From NCBI GenBank assembly GCA_903934195.1, contig CAIZMV010000204.1:1-21588 (forward strand): a stretch of 21,588 nucleotides of DNA, written 5' to 3'. The stretch is from an uncultured Acidimicrobiaceae bacterium. Lineage in GTDB: Bacteria > Actinomycetota > Acidimicrobiia > Acidimicrobiales > Ilumatobacteraceae. Numbering within the stretch: position 1 is the stretch's first letter; every line of letters begins with the position of its first letter. The notes below the pieces were generated by a model. The model saw only the letters and a list, made by a program, of their open reading frames with translations. It was not told the origin of the DNA and did not search any database. Positions 8,002 through 14,834 of the stretch are shown here, in pieces. A program made the position numbers and the translations under genes.

Positions 8002-8523
8002 CTAGAACGCAGCGAGTCCGTCGCGCAGTTGTTGTGCAAACTCTTCGTCTGTAATCACGTGTGCATCAGCTGCAATCTTTTCGTGAATCGCTGCAGCATT
8101 GGCTCTACCGACAACTGTGCCACCCAAAGCGGTTAGCAACGCACTTGTTGCTTCCACAACACGAGCGCCACCACCAGGTCCGGGTGTTGCGCCAATCACC
8201 ATGGAACGCTTGCCAATGATTGGACCCTTCATAAACGGACGTGATGCCCAGTCGATGAGGTTCTTCGTTGCGCCTGAGTACGAACCGCTGTATTCAGGGC
8301 CGGCAATGATGACTCCGTCCGCCTCAGCAATGGCTGCACGCAGGGCCTCGACTATCGGCGGCACCGTGTCAGCGTCGAGATCTTGGTTGTACATCGGCAA
8401 TTCAGCGATATCAAACAACGCGATTTTGGTGCCTTCTGGCGCCAGCGCCGGAAGGGCCTTCAGAATGCGTGTATTAAAAGAATCGGCCCGTAACGAACCT
8501 GAGAAAGCAATAAGAGTTGTCAT
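8002..8523 (-). CDS. NADPH-dependent FMN reductase family flavoprotein
   Basis: The 173-aa product has a flavodoxin-like fold (FMN_red; ChrR/azoreductase group). FMN-phosphate binding is shown by SGSLRADSFN (8-17), and the conserved PEYSGSYSGATKNLIDW (76-92) matches the family PEYN-x-S-x-PGxLKNxIDW. Family members reduce FMN, quinones, azo dyes or chromate with NAD(P)H; the physiological substrate cannot be assigned. The start ATGA overlaps the stop of the upstream PPOX-type gene by four bases, so the two are translationally coupled. Its stop codon is back to back with the convergent carboxylase gene, with no base in between. Confidence 0.88.
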   Translation of the reverse strand: MTTLIAFSGSLRADSFNTRILKALPALAPEGTKIALFDIAELPMYNQDLDADTVPPIVEALRAAIAEADGVIIAGPEYSGSYSGATKNLIDWASRPFMKGPIIGKRSMVIGATPGPGGGARVVEATSALLTALGGTVVGRANAAAIHEKIAADAHVITDEEFAQQLRDGLAAF

Positions 8524-8975
8524 TGCCGATTGACGCTACGGACACCATGCTCCGTATCCCACATGGTGACTATGAGATCTTCACCACGAACTTCAACAAG
8601 GTGCATTGAAGAAATATCTATTTCGTAAAAGACACCATTTTCGGGCGTCTCAGGCCGCCAAGCCAGCACCCGCTCTGGCGCTAGTGAGCATGCAAACCCA
8701 GAAATGACAGCGTCTCCCCCTTCAAGCGATTCCAACAGTGGGGCTGAATGGAGAGAGATTCGATGGTCTCGTTCAATGTCAATTCCTTTGCGTGACGAAG
8801 GCATACAGCCAAACCACAAGATCTCTTCGTTGTGCATGACGTTGATTCCACTGAGTCGAGGGGCGCCGTCACGATTCAATGTGCCAAGGACATGATGAGG
8901 GTGCCCCATGAATCGAGCAAGAATTGCTGCCGCAACGGCTGGCGCCTGTGTTTCAACTTCTGCCCATGTAGTCAT
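8520..8975 (-). CDS. Pyridoxamine 5'-phosphate oxidase-like FMN-binding split-barrel protein
   Basis: The 151-aa product belongs to the PPOX-class split-barrel superfamily. The core HPHHVLGTLNRDGAPRLSGI (25-44) has the typical 'tl-x-x-dG-x-P-x-x-s' strand pair, followed by LWFGCMPSSRKGIDIERD (53-70), where the S-x-K stretch is the usual flavin-phosphate contact. Relatives include F420- or FMN-dependent reductases and haem-degrading proteins; true PdxH activity is unlikely at this length. It is the first gene of a two-gene operon, with a 4-base ATGA overlap into the FMN reductase, and may use the same flavin. TATCGT lies eight bases ahead of its ATG, suggesting a leaderless transcript. Confidence 0.8.
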   Translation of the reverse strand: MTTWAEVETQAPAVAAAILARFMGHPHHVLGTLNRDGAPRLSGINVMHNEEILWFGCMPSSRKGIDIERDHRISLHSAPLLESLEGGDAVISGFACSLAPERVLAWRPETPENGVFYEIDISSMHLVEVRGEDLIVTMWDTEHGVRSVNRQ

Positions 8976-8983
8976 TGGTTTCC

Positions 8984-8989
8984 ACGATA
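8984..8989 (-). promoter_or_regulatory. Putative -10 box (TATCGT) of the PPOX-FMN reductase operon
   Basis: TATCGT is eight bases upstream of the ATG at 8975 in a 41-base divergent gap shared with menB. The gap is too short for conventional promoters with leaders on both sides, which favours leaderless initiation here. Confidence 0.42.
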
Positions 8990-9016
8990 CGGGTGTCGGC
9001 GTGAAACAATGACGAT

Positions 9017-9919
9017 GTGACTATTTCACCAATTTTCGACCCTTCAGCATGGCGCGAAGTGCCTGGCTTTTCATTCACTGACATCACGTATCACCGTGCA
9101 GTGGACCAAGGCACCGTTCGTGTGGCTTTCAACCGCCCAGAAGTGCGCAATGCGTTTCGTCCACACACAGTTGACGAGCTGTACACGGCTCTTGATCACG
9201 CACGCATGACAACTGACGTTGGCTGTGTATTGCTGACAGGAAATGGGCCGTCACCTAAAGATGGCGGCTGGGCATTTTGCAGCGGTGGCGACCAACGCAT
9301 TCGTGGCAAAGATGGTTACAAGTACGCCGATGGCGACACACAAGACACTGTTGATCGTGGACGTTCTGGCCGCTTGCATATTTTAGAAGTACAACGCCTG
9401 ATTCGTTTTATGCCAAAAGTTGTCATCAGTGTTGTACCCGGCTGGGCAGCCGGCGGTGGACACAGTTTGCATGTGGTGTCTGACCTCACACTTGCAAGCC
9501 GCGAACATGCGCGCTTCAAACAAACAGATGCAGACGTTGCCTCATTCGATGGCGGATACGGTTCTGCTTACCTTGCCAAAATGGTTGGCCAGAAGTTTGC
9601 TCGTGAGATCTTCTTCCTGGGCCGTGAATACTCAGCAGACGACATGAAGGCCATGGGTGCCGTGAACGAAGTGGTTCCGCATGCAGACCTTGAAAAAGTT
9701 GCACTTGAATGGGCAAAGGAAATCAACGGCAAAAGCCCAACAGCGCAACGTATGTTGAAGTTTGCTTTCAACCTTGTTGATGATGGTCTTGTTGGTCAGC
9801 AAATCTTTGCTGGCGAGGCAACCCGCCTTGCGTACGGCACAGACGAAGCAGACGAAGGTCGCGAATCTTTCTTGGAAAAGCGTGCACCTGACTGGTCGCC
9901 ATTTCCGTGGTACTACTAA
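9017..9919 (+). CDS. menB: 1,4-dihydroxy-2-naphthoyl-CoA synthase (menaquinone biosynthesis)
   Basis: This 300-aa crotonase-fold enzyme closes the naphthoquinol ring of menaquinone from o-succinylbenzoyl-CoA. Diagnostic features are FCSGGDQ (87-93) and GWAAGGGHSL (142-151) for the oxyanion hole, SFDGGYGS (176-183), and the MenB-specific tail RAPDWSPFPWYY. At the site where E. coli MenB has QTG (its bicarbonate-binding Gly156), this protein has Q169-T170-D171, and the matching Trp184 is Phe199. That makes it the bicarbonate-independent class, as in mycobacteria. GTG at 9017 is the only possible start after an in-frame TGA at 9002. A SpoU methyltransferase gene follows 13 bases later; no other men gene is in the window. 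Confidence 0.95.
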   Translation: MTISPIFDPSAWREVPGFSFTDITYHRAVDQGTVRVAFNRPEVRNAFRPHTVDELYTALDHARMTTDVGCVLLTGNGPSPKDGGWAFCSGGDQRIRGKDGYKYADGDTQDTVDRGRSGRLHILEVQRLIRFMPKVVISVVPGWAAGGGHSLHVVSDLTLASREHARFKQTDADVASFDGGYGSAYLAKMVGQKFAREIFFLGREYSADDMKAMGAVNEVVPHADLEKVALEWAKEINGKSPTAQRMLKFAFNLVDDGLVGQQIFAGEATRLAYGTDEADEGRESFLEKRAPDWSPFPWYY

Positions 9920-9932
9920 TTCACTTCCTTAC

Positions 9933-10751
9933 ATGATTATTCATGTCACTGATGGGTCTGACCCGCGGCTAGACCCATTTCGTTGGCGTGACAGACAACT
10001 GGCAAGCAGGCTTGATCGGCTTGATGCAGTGGGTGCTGGCATGTTTGTTGCCGAGGGCGACTTGGTAGTAGACCGAGCAATTGAATTGCACTACGAAGCC
10101 ATTGCGCTTTTGTGTGATGAACCAACCGGAATTCGCCTAGCTGATTCAGTTGATGAATCTGTTCAGGTGTTCATTGGTTCAGAACAATTACGTGGCGATG
10201 TGACCGGCCTTGGTGTCCCCTTACGTGCAACCGGGCTGTTTCGCAGGCCAGCTCTTGCATCTGCACATGATGTGCTGTCTCGCGCGACCCGTGTTGTGGT
10301 GGCAGAAGAGATTGATAACCCCACCAACTTAGGAGCCATTGTGCGAAGTGCAGTGGCGCTTGGGTGGGATGCAATTGTGTTGTCGGCAGGAAGTGCAGAC
10401 CCGTTAGCTCGCAGAGCGCTACGCGTATCAATGGGTTCAGGGCTATCGGTCCCGTTTGTGCGGTTAGCCCAAAATGAGAACATCGGGAAACTATTGCAGC
10501 AACACAACTACGTGTCGTATGCCATGACGCCTGATATTTCTGCTACGTCGCTTTCATCGGTCACTGTTACGCCTGGGCAGAAGACAGCGCTACTTCTTGG
10601 CAGCGAACGTGACGGGCTGGAACAAGTCACGATGACTGAAGCCACTCATGTTGTTCGCATACCAATGCACGGCGGCATTGATTCACTCAACGTTGGGGCG
10701 GCAGCAGCAATTGCCATGCACGCCCTTGGTCCTGATTCACATCACGCCTAA
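9933..10751 (+). CDS. SpoU/TrmH-family RNA 2'-O-methyltransferase
   Basis: The 272-aa SPOUT methyltransferase would transfer a methyl from SAM to a ribose 2'-OH of rRNA or tRNA. The C-terminal trefoil-knot domain shows motif 1 (EEIDNPTNLGAIVRSA, 125-140, with Asn and Arg), motif 2 (LLGSERDGL, 221-229) and motif 3 (IPMHGGIDSLNVGAAAA, 243-259). Residues 1-105 form an N-terminal substrate-recognition domain. The frame stays open upstream to 9762, but that extension overlaps menB and reads as non-family sequence, so the ATG at 9933 before IIHVTDGSDPRLDPF is chosen. It lies 13 bases after menB with no Shine-Dalgarno sequence. The target nucleotide cannot be predicted. Its TAA abuts the stop of the globin gene on the other strand. 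Confidence 0.88.
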   Translation: MIIHVTDGSDPRLDPFRWRDRQLASRLDRLDAVGAGMFVAEGDLVVDRAIELHYEAIALLCDEPTGIRLADSVDESVQVFIGSEQLRGDVTGLGVPLRATGLFRRPALASAHDVLSRATRVVVAEEIDNPTNLGAIVRSAVALGWDAIVLSAGSADPLARRALRVSMGSGLSVPFVRLAQNENIGKLLQQHNYVSYAMTPDISATSLSSVTVTPGQKTALLLGSERDGLEQVTMTEATHVVRIPMHGGIDSLNVGAAAAIAMHALGPDSHHA

Positions 10752-11156
10752 CTAGACGTTGCGCATTGCCTCGGCTGCGTTCACCATGTAATTCGCAAGT
10801 TCTGTGGTGACATGCTCTCGATATACCTCATCCACTTCTGGGATGGTCTGCTCAATAGCTGATGCCATATGCATCAACCAATGGTCGCGTTCTAATGCAC
10901 CAATCACAAACGGGTTATGTCTCATGCGAAGTCGAGGGTGGCCCCGCTCTTGCATGTACGTATCGGGTCCTCCCCAATACTGAATAAGGAATAATGCAAG
11001 GCGTTCACGTGCTGCCTTTGTTTCACTACCTTCCGGATACAACGGCAACAGCACCTGATCAGTTTCTATGCCATCGTAAAAAGCGTCTACGAGGTGAATG
11101 AAGAAGTCGGGCCCTGCAATCTCATATAGAGATTTATTGTCCGACGTTTCTGACAT
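10752..11156 (-). CDS. glbO: Group II truncated haemoglobin (trHbO type)
   Basis: The 134-aa product is full length for a 2-over-2 globin and closely similar in pattern to mycobacterial GlbO. The haem-pocket residues can be placed: Tyr27 (B10) in AFYDGI, Tyr40 (CD1) in LPLYPEG, proximal His80 (F8) in HPRLRMRH, and Trp93 (G8) in ERDHWL. YWGGP (60-64) is the group II signature. Family roles include O2 handling, NO or peroxide detoxification and redox chemistry at the membrane. The start is three bases after the stop of the crotonase gene, so the two are co-transcribed. Its TAG is back to back with the stop of the convergent methyltransferase gene. Confidence 0.93.
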   Translation of the reverse strand: MSETSDNKSLYEIAGPDFFIHLVDAFYDGIETDQVLLPLYPEGSETKAARERLALFLIQYWGGPDTYMQERGHPRLRMRHNPFVIGALERDHWLMHMASAIEQTIPEVDEVYREHVTTELANYMVNAAEAMRNV

Positions 11157-11159
11157 GAG

Positions 11160-12020
11160 TTAGAAAAACTCTGGCTCTTCCCAACCAGGGAAAATTGTCG
11201 GAAGACCACCGCTCACCTTGTCTGGGTACACGGCCGCACGCTTTTCGAGGAAACTGACAACACCCTCTTTTGAGTCGGCGCTACGACCACGTTGTTGAAT
11301 ACCGCGCGAATCCGCACGATGCGCTTCCATTGGGTGAGAAGCACCCAACATGTGCCACAACATTTTTCGCGACATTGCAACAGAGACTGGAGCAGTGTTG
11401 TCTGCAATTTCACGGGCGACTGCAATGGCTGCAGCCATTAGGTCATCCGGTGCATGCACACTGCGCACTAGACCGCCGGCCAATGCTTCTGATGCTGGGA
11501 AGACTCGACCAGTAAATACCCATTCTGTTGCTTGAGAAATTCCAACTAGGCGTGGCAAGAAGTACGAAGAACATGCTTCAGGGACAATTCCGCGCTTTGC
11601 GAACACAAACCCAAACTTGGCGGTGTCACTTGCAAGACGAAAGTCCATCGGCAGGGTCATGGTGACGCCGACTCCAACAGCTGGTCCGTTTATGACGCCG
11701 ATAACAGGCTTCAAGCTTTCGTAGATGCGCAACGAAACAAGTCCACCACCATCGCGAGGCACACCCTGCTTTGTTTGCACGTCACTGCCGCCCTTAGCGA
11801 AAGTGTCTCCACCCGAAGAGAGGTCTGCGCCAGCACAGAACGCACGGCCAGCGCCAGTGAAGATGACAACTTTGACATCGTCGTCGGCATCGGTGATGTC
11901 TAGTGCCGCGATAATTTCGTACATCATGCGCCCTGTAAACGCATTCAACTTGTCTGGTCGATTCAGAGTGATTGTGGCGATGCCATCTTTAATGTCGAGG
12001 AGAATATCTTGAAAATCCAT
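11160..12020 (-). CDS. Crotonase-family enzyme (enoyl-CoA hydratase/isomerase; isomerase-like active site)
   Basis: The 286-aa product has the crotonase fold with oxyanion-hole segments FCAGADLS (61-68) and NGPAVGVGVT (111-120). The two Glu residues of classical enoyl-CoA hydratase (rat Glu144 and Glu164) align here with Thr120 and Phe141-region residues, so both appear absent. Instead Glu148 lies in IVPEACSSYFLPRLVG, the position of the single catalytic Glu in peroxisomal-type delta3,delta2-enoyl-CoA isomerases (human ECI2 has SPEGCSSYTFP). A role shifting double bonds in unsaturated acyl-CoA oxidation is therefore as likely as hydration. The alignment was made by eye from memory of the families. 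It is followed three bases later by the globin gene. TAGGGT six bases before the ATG suggests a leaderless start. Confidence 0.87.
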   Translation of the reverse strand: MDFQDILLDIKDGIATITLNRPDKLNAFTGRMMYEIIAALDITDADDDVKVVIFTGAGRAFCAGADLSSGGDTFAKGGSDVQTKQGVPRDGGGLVSLRIYESLKPVIGVINGPAVGVGVTMTLPMDFRLASDTAKFGFVFAKRGIVPEACSSYFLPRLVGISQATEWVFTGRVFPASEALAGGLVRSVHAPDDLMAAAIAVAREIADNTAPVSVAMSRKMLWHMLGASHPMEAHRADSRGIQQRGRSADSKEGVVSFLEKRAAVYPDKVSGGLPTIFPGWEEPEFF

Positions 12021-12026
12021 ACCACG

Positions 12027-12032
12027 ACCCTA
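12027..12032 (-). promoter_or_regulatory. Putative -10 box (TAGGGT) of the crotonase-globin operon
   Basis: TAGGGT stands exactly six bases before the ATG at 12020, so a transcript starting at +1 would begin on the start codon. It lies in the 42-base gap after ftsX and argues that crotonase-globin is a unit separate from secA-prfB-ftsEX. Confidence 0.45.
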
Positions 12033-12062
12033 GCGATATGGGCTGATGTGTCAGTAGTTCGA

Positions 12063-12968
12063 CTAGACGTCGAGGAATTTGCTGGAGGCAACACCAGAGC
12101 CAACGCCGCCAGCAGTTGCACCAATGATCAACAACGCAATCATGACGCCGTTCAAATACGAATCAGGAACCACTAGCGAGCTAACGCCAGTACCTGCTTT
12201 GAAACCAGCAACACCGGAGGTCCATGCGCTATTCAATGTCCACAAACCGACACAAGAAAAGATGGCGCCAACAAGACCTTGGATGAGGCCCTCCAGAATG
12301 AACGGCACTCGAATAAACCAGTCCGTGGCACCCACCAACTTCATCACTTCAATTTCACGTCGTCGAGCAAAAATGGCTGTGCGAATAGTGTTCCAAATAA
12401 GAATCACCGCAACCGCGAGCAGGACTAAAGACATTGCAATGGTGACCGTCCGCACGAATCCGGACAACGTGGAGATGACATCAAACTCATCTTCGGCAAG
12501 GGATACACCAGCGACTCCGGGGAGCGTTCGGTATTGATCCGCAAGGCTACGTACCAATTCAGGGTCAGTTGTTTTCGGCACAACTTTGAATTGCGATGGA
12601 ATGGTCTCTATCGACAACAGACTCAATGTTGTGGAATCGCCAGCGAACACACGCTTAGCCTCTTCAAAACTTCCGGCCTTGTCGAGATACGTAAGTTTCG
12701 GAACATCAATAATGTTCGGTTGCGACTTCAAGTTCTGTTCGACAAATTTCAGTGCCTCAGGTGTTACGTCAGGACGAACGAACACAATCATGCCGACATC
12801 TCCACGCCATTGAACAAGCAGATTGTCGAATGCACGCTGCATAAGGAACGTTGCACCTACAAGTAGGAGTGAAACCGCCGAAGTGATGATTGCTGCCACA
12901 GACAACGTGACGTTGCGACGAAAGCTCGCTATGGTTTCGCGAAATGCGTAGGAGATGCGCTGAATCAT
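12063..12968 (-). CDS. ftsX: Cell division ABC transporter permease FtsX
   Basis: The 301-aa membrane partner of FtsE passes ATP-driven signals across the membrane to peptidoglycan hydrolases at the division site. Topology is the family's four helices (about 20-44, 172-194, 218-245 and 272-295), with a large extracellular loop (45-170) between the first two, where the hydrolase partner binds. The conserved cytoplasmic RRREIEVMKLVGAT (202-215) follows helix 2. The ATG at 12968 overlaps the ftsE stop as ATGA (4 bases), which is the usual coupling. No hydrolase gene or smpB follows, although these often do in actinobacteria; the next gene is a crotonase. Confidence 0.95.
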   Translation of the reverse strand: MIQRISYAFRETIASFRRNVTLSVAAIITSAVSLLLVGATFLMQRAFDNLLVQWRGDVGMIVFVRPDVTPEALKFVEQNLKSQPNIIDVPKLTYLDKAGSFEEAKRVFAGDSTTLSLLSIETIPSQFKVVPKTTDPELVRSLADQYRTLPGVAGVSLAEDEFDVISTLSGFVRTVTIAMSLVLLAVAVILIWNTIRTAIFARRREIEVMKLVGATDWFIRVPFILEGLIQGLVGAIFSCVGLWTLNSAWTSGVAGFKAGTGVSSLVVPDSYLNGVMIALLIIGATAGGVGSGVASSKFLDV

Positions 12969-13642
12969 TCGTAGACCCCGCGTTCTTGGTCACGCACAAT
13001 GACGCCACGGTCAAGCTGAATGACTCGCTTACGCATGGCATTTACAACGCGGTGGTCGTGGGTTGCCATTACAACAGTTGTGCCAGTGCCATTAATGGCT
13101 TCCAGGAGGACCATGATGCCTTCACCGGTTGATGGGTCAAGGTTTCCGGTGGGCTCATCGGCCAACAAGATAAGTGGGCGGTTCACGAACGCCCGGGCAA
13201 TGGACACTCGCTGCTGCTCTCCACCTGAAAGTTGGTGAGGAAGACGATCTTGCTTATCGCCAAGACCCACAAGTTCTAGAACTTGGGGAACCTGCTGGGC
13301 AATGATGTGGCGTGGTTTGCCGATGACTTCCAAAGCGAACGCAACGTTCTCGAACACGGTTTTGTTTGGCAACAACTTGTAGTCCTGGAACACGTTGCCC
13401 ATGGTGCGGCGCAAAAATGGAATCTGGCTATTTGCCATTTCATTGATATTGCGACCAGCCACCCATACGTTGCCGCGTTCCGGACGTTCCTGGCGATTCA
13501 TCAGGCGAAGAAGTGTTGATTTTCCTGAACCAGACGGCCCCACAAGGAACACAAATTCGCCCTTTGGAATATCAAAAGAGGCATCACGTACGGCCGGCGT
13601 TTCAGAGCCATAGACCTTGGAGACATTTTCGAGACGAATCAT
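12965..13642 (-). CDS. ftsE: Cell division ATP-binding protein FtsE
   Basis: The 225-aa ABC ATPase powers FtsX. Walker A GPSGSGKST is at 35-43, the Q-loop Gln86 in VFQDYKLL, the signature LSGGEQQR at 138-145, Walker B ILLADEP at 158-164 and the switch His in ATHDHRVV. The frame extends four codons further to a TTG, but the ATG at 13642, giving MIRLENVSKVYG, is the standard FtsE start and is chosen. It lies 64 bases after prfB and overlaps ftsX by four bases. TAGGTT ten bases upstream of the ATG could give the pair its own promoter. Confidence 0.95.
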   Translation of the reverse strand: MIRLENVSKVYGSETPAVRDASFDIPKGEFVFLVGPSGSGKSTLLRLMNRQERPERGNVWVAGRNINEMANSQIPFLRRTMGNVFQDYKLLPNKTVFENVAFALEVIGKPRHIIAQQVPQVLELVGLGDKQDRLPHQLSGGEQQRVSIARAFVNRPLILLADEPTGNLDPSTGEGIMVLLEAINGTGTTVVMATHDHRVVNAMRKRVIQLDRGVIVRDQERGVYE

Positions 13643-13652
13643 GAAGAGACCC

Positions 13653-13658
13653 AACCTA
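13653..13658 (-). promoter_or_regulatory. Putative -10 box (TAGGTT) of ftsEX
   Basis: TAGGTT lies ten bases upstream of the ftsE ATG, in the 64-base gap after prfB. A short hairpin (CCCGC-4 bases-GCGGG, 13674-13687) stands further upstream in the same gap and lacks a T-tract, so it may be a processing or pause site rather than a terminator. Confidence 0.35.
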
Positions 13659-13673
13659 GCAATGCACGACTAT

Positions 13674-13687
13674 CCCGCGAGTGCGGG
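13674..13687 (-). other. Small GC-rich hairpin between prfB and ftsE
   Basis: The arms CCCGC and GCGGG are separated by four bases in the intergenic gap. There is no following run of T on the minus strand, so it is not a canonical intrinsic terminator. It could modulate the ratio of prfB to ftsEX transcript, but the stem is only five base pairs. Confidence 0.3.
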
Positions 13688-13706
13688 CAGGAAACCCATA
13701 CAGGCA

Positions 13707-14807
13707 TTACTCTGCTTGCCCCCTGCGCCAACGCAGGAAGCCCTCCATAAAGGAATCAAGGTCGCCATCAAGAACCGCGGCAACGTTGCCAGATTCCACT
13801 TCTGTTCGAATGTCTTTCACCATCTGATACGGCTGAAGTACGTATGAACGAATCTGACTTCCCCAACCCACCTGTGCGGGTTTACCAGCAATGCGATCTT
13901 TTTCGTTCTGGTGTTCTTCTTCAATCTTGGCAACAATCATTGCCTTCAAACGCGTCAATGCTTTTTCGCGGTTCTGTAACTGACTACGTTCTTCTTGACT
14001 CGTCGCAACAGCACCAGTCGGTTCGTGAATCAGGCGAACTGCTGAAGAAGTCTTGTTCACGTGCTGACCACCAGCACCAGATGCGCGGAACACTTCCATG
14101 CGAATTTCTGCTTCATTTACTTCAAGATCTGGGGCATCCATCACCGGCCACACCTGCACGCTTGCAAAACTGGTTTGGCGTCGGCCTTGGTTATCAAACG
14201 GGCTAATGCGTACAAGGCGATGAGTACCGCGCTCTGAAGTCATGAGGCCGTATGCATAACGGCCCTTGATTGTGAATTCAGCCGACATGATTCCGGCTTC
14301 AGTGCCAGGACTCACATCGTCAACATCTACAACAAAACCTTTGCGCTCGGCCCAACGAGTGAACATGCGCATCAACAGTTCGGCCCAGTCCTGTGCGTCA
14401 ACTCCACCATCTTTGGCATTGATTTGCACTATGGCATCCGCGCCGTCATGTTCGCCAGTGAACAAACTGCGCATCTCCAGAACTCCGAGTTCAGCCGCAA
14501 CATGTGCAATACCCGCAGCGATGTCTGCCTCTTGTGAAGAGTCATCGATTTCACGAGCCATCTCATGGAGAACATCAAGATCATCAAGCTCAGCACGCAT
14601 TGCCTCGTACGCATCAAGGTCAGCGCGCAAATTCGAATACTCCCCTGTTACTCGCTTTGCGACATCTTGGTCGTCCCACAAGTCAGGTCGTGACACCTCT
14701 ATTTCAAGCTCAGAAATGCGGGCACGCGTTTGGTCAATATGCAAATACTCGTGCGATTCAGCAATACGAGTTGCTAGTTCGCGAAGGTCGGAAGTGAAAT
14801 CACGCAT
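13707..14807 (-). CDS. prfB: Peptide chain release factor 2
   Basis: This 366-aa class I release factor reads UGA and UAA stops. The anticodon-like tripeptide Ser-Pro-Phe is at 202-204 (RISPFDNQ), the RF2 hallmark, and the catalytic GGQ is at 246-248 in RASGAGGQHVNKT. The N-terminal coiled domain is complete and continuous. No in-frame stop or programmed +1 frameshift is needed, unlike E. coli prfB. ATG at 14807 lies 27 bases after the secA stop, and ftsE follows by 64 bases. No Shine-Dalgarno sequence is evident before the start, consistent with readthrough from secA or unusual initiation. Confidence 0.96.
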   Translation of the reverse strand: MRDFTSDLRELATRIAESHEYLHIDQTRARISELEIEVSRPDLWDDQDVAKRVTGEYSNLRADLDAYEAMRAELDDLDVLHEMAREIDDSSQEADIAAGIAHVAAELGVLEMRSLFTGEHDGADAIVQINAKDGGVDAQDWAELLMRMFTRWAERKGFVVDVDDVSPGTEAGIMSAEFTIKGRYAYGLMTSERGTHRLVRISPFDNQGRRQTSFASVQVWPVMDAPDLEVNEAEIRMEVFRASGAGGQHVNKTSSAVRLIHEPTGAVATSQEERSQLQNREKALTRLKAMIVAKIEEEHQNEKDRIAGKPAQVGWGSQIRSYVLQPYQMVKDIRTEVESGNVAAVLDGDLDSFMEGFLRWRRGQAE

Positions 14808-14834
14808 GACGAGTTATTGCTCGGATTTCGACAG

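Noticed and set aside
9762..9932. N-terminal extension of the SpoU methyltransferase
   Set aside because: Those 57 codons overlap the end of menB and do not look like the family; the ATG at 9933 starts the recognisable protein.
13643..13654. TTG start four codons upstream for FtsE
   Set aside because: ATG at 13642 gives the standard MIRLENV start, with a TANNNT box at suitable distance.
14700..14807. Programmed frameshift in prfB
   Set aside because: Reading frame is continuous through the N-terminus with no in-frame TGA.
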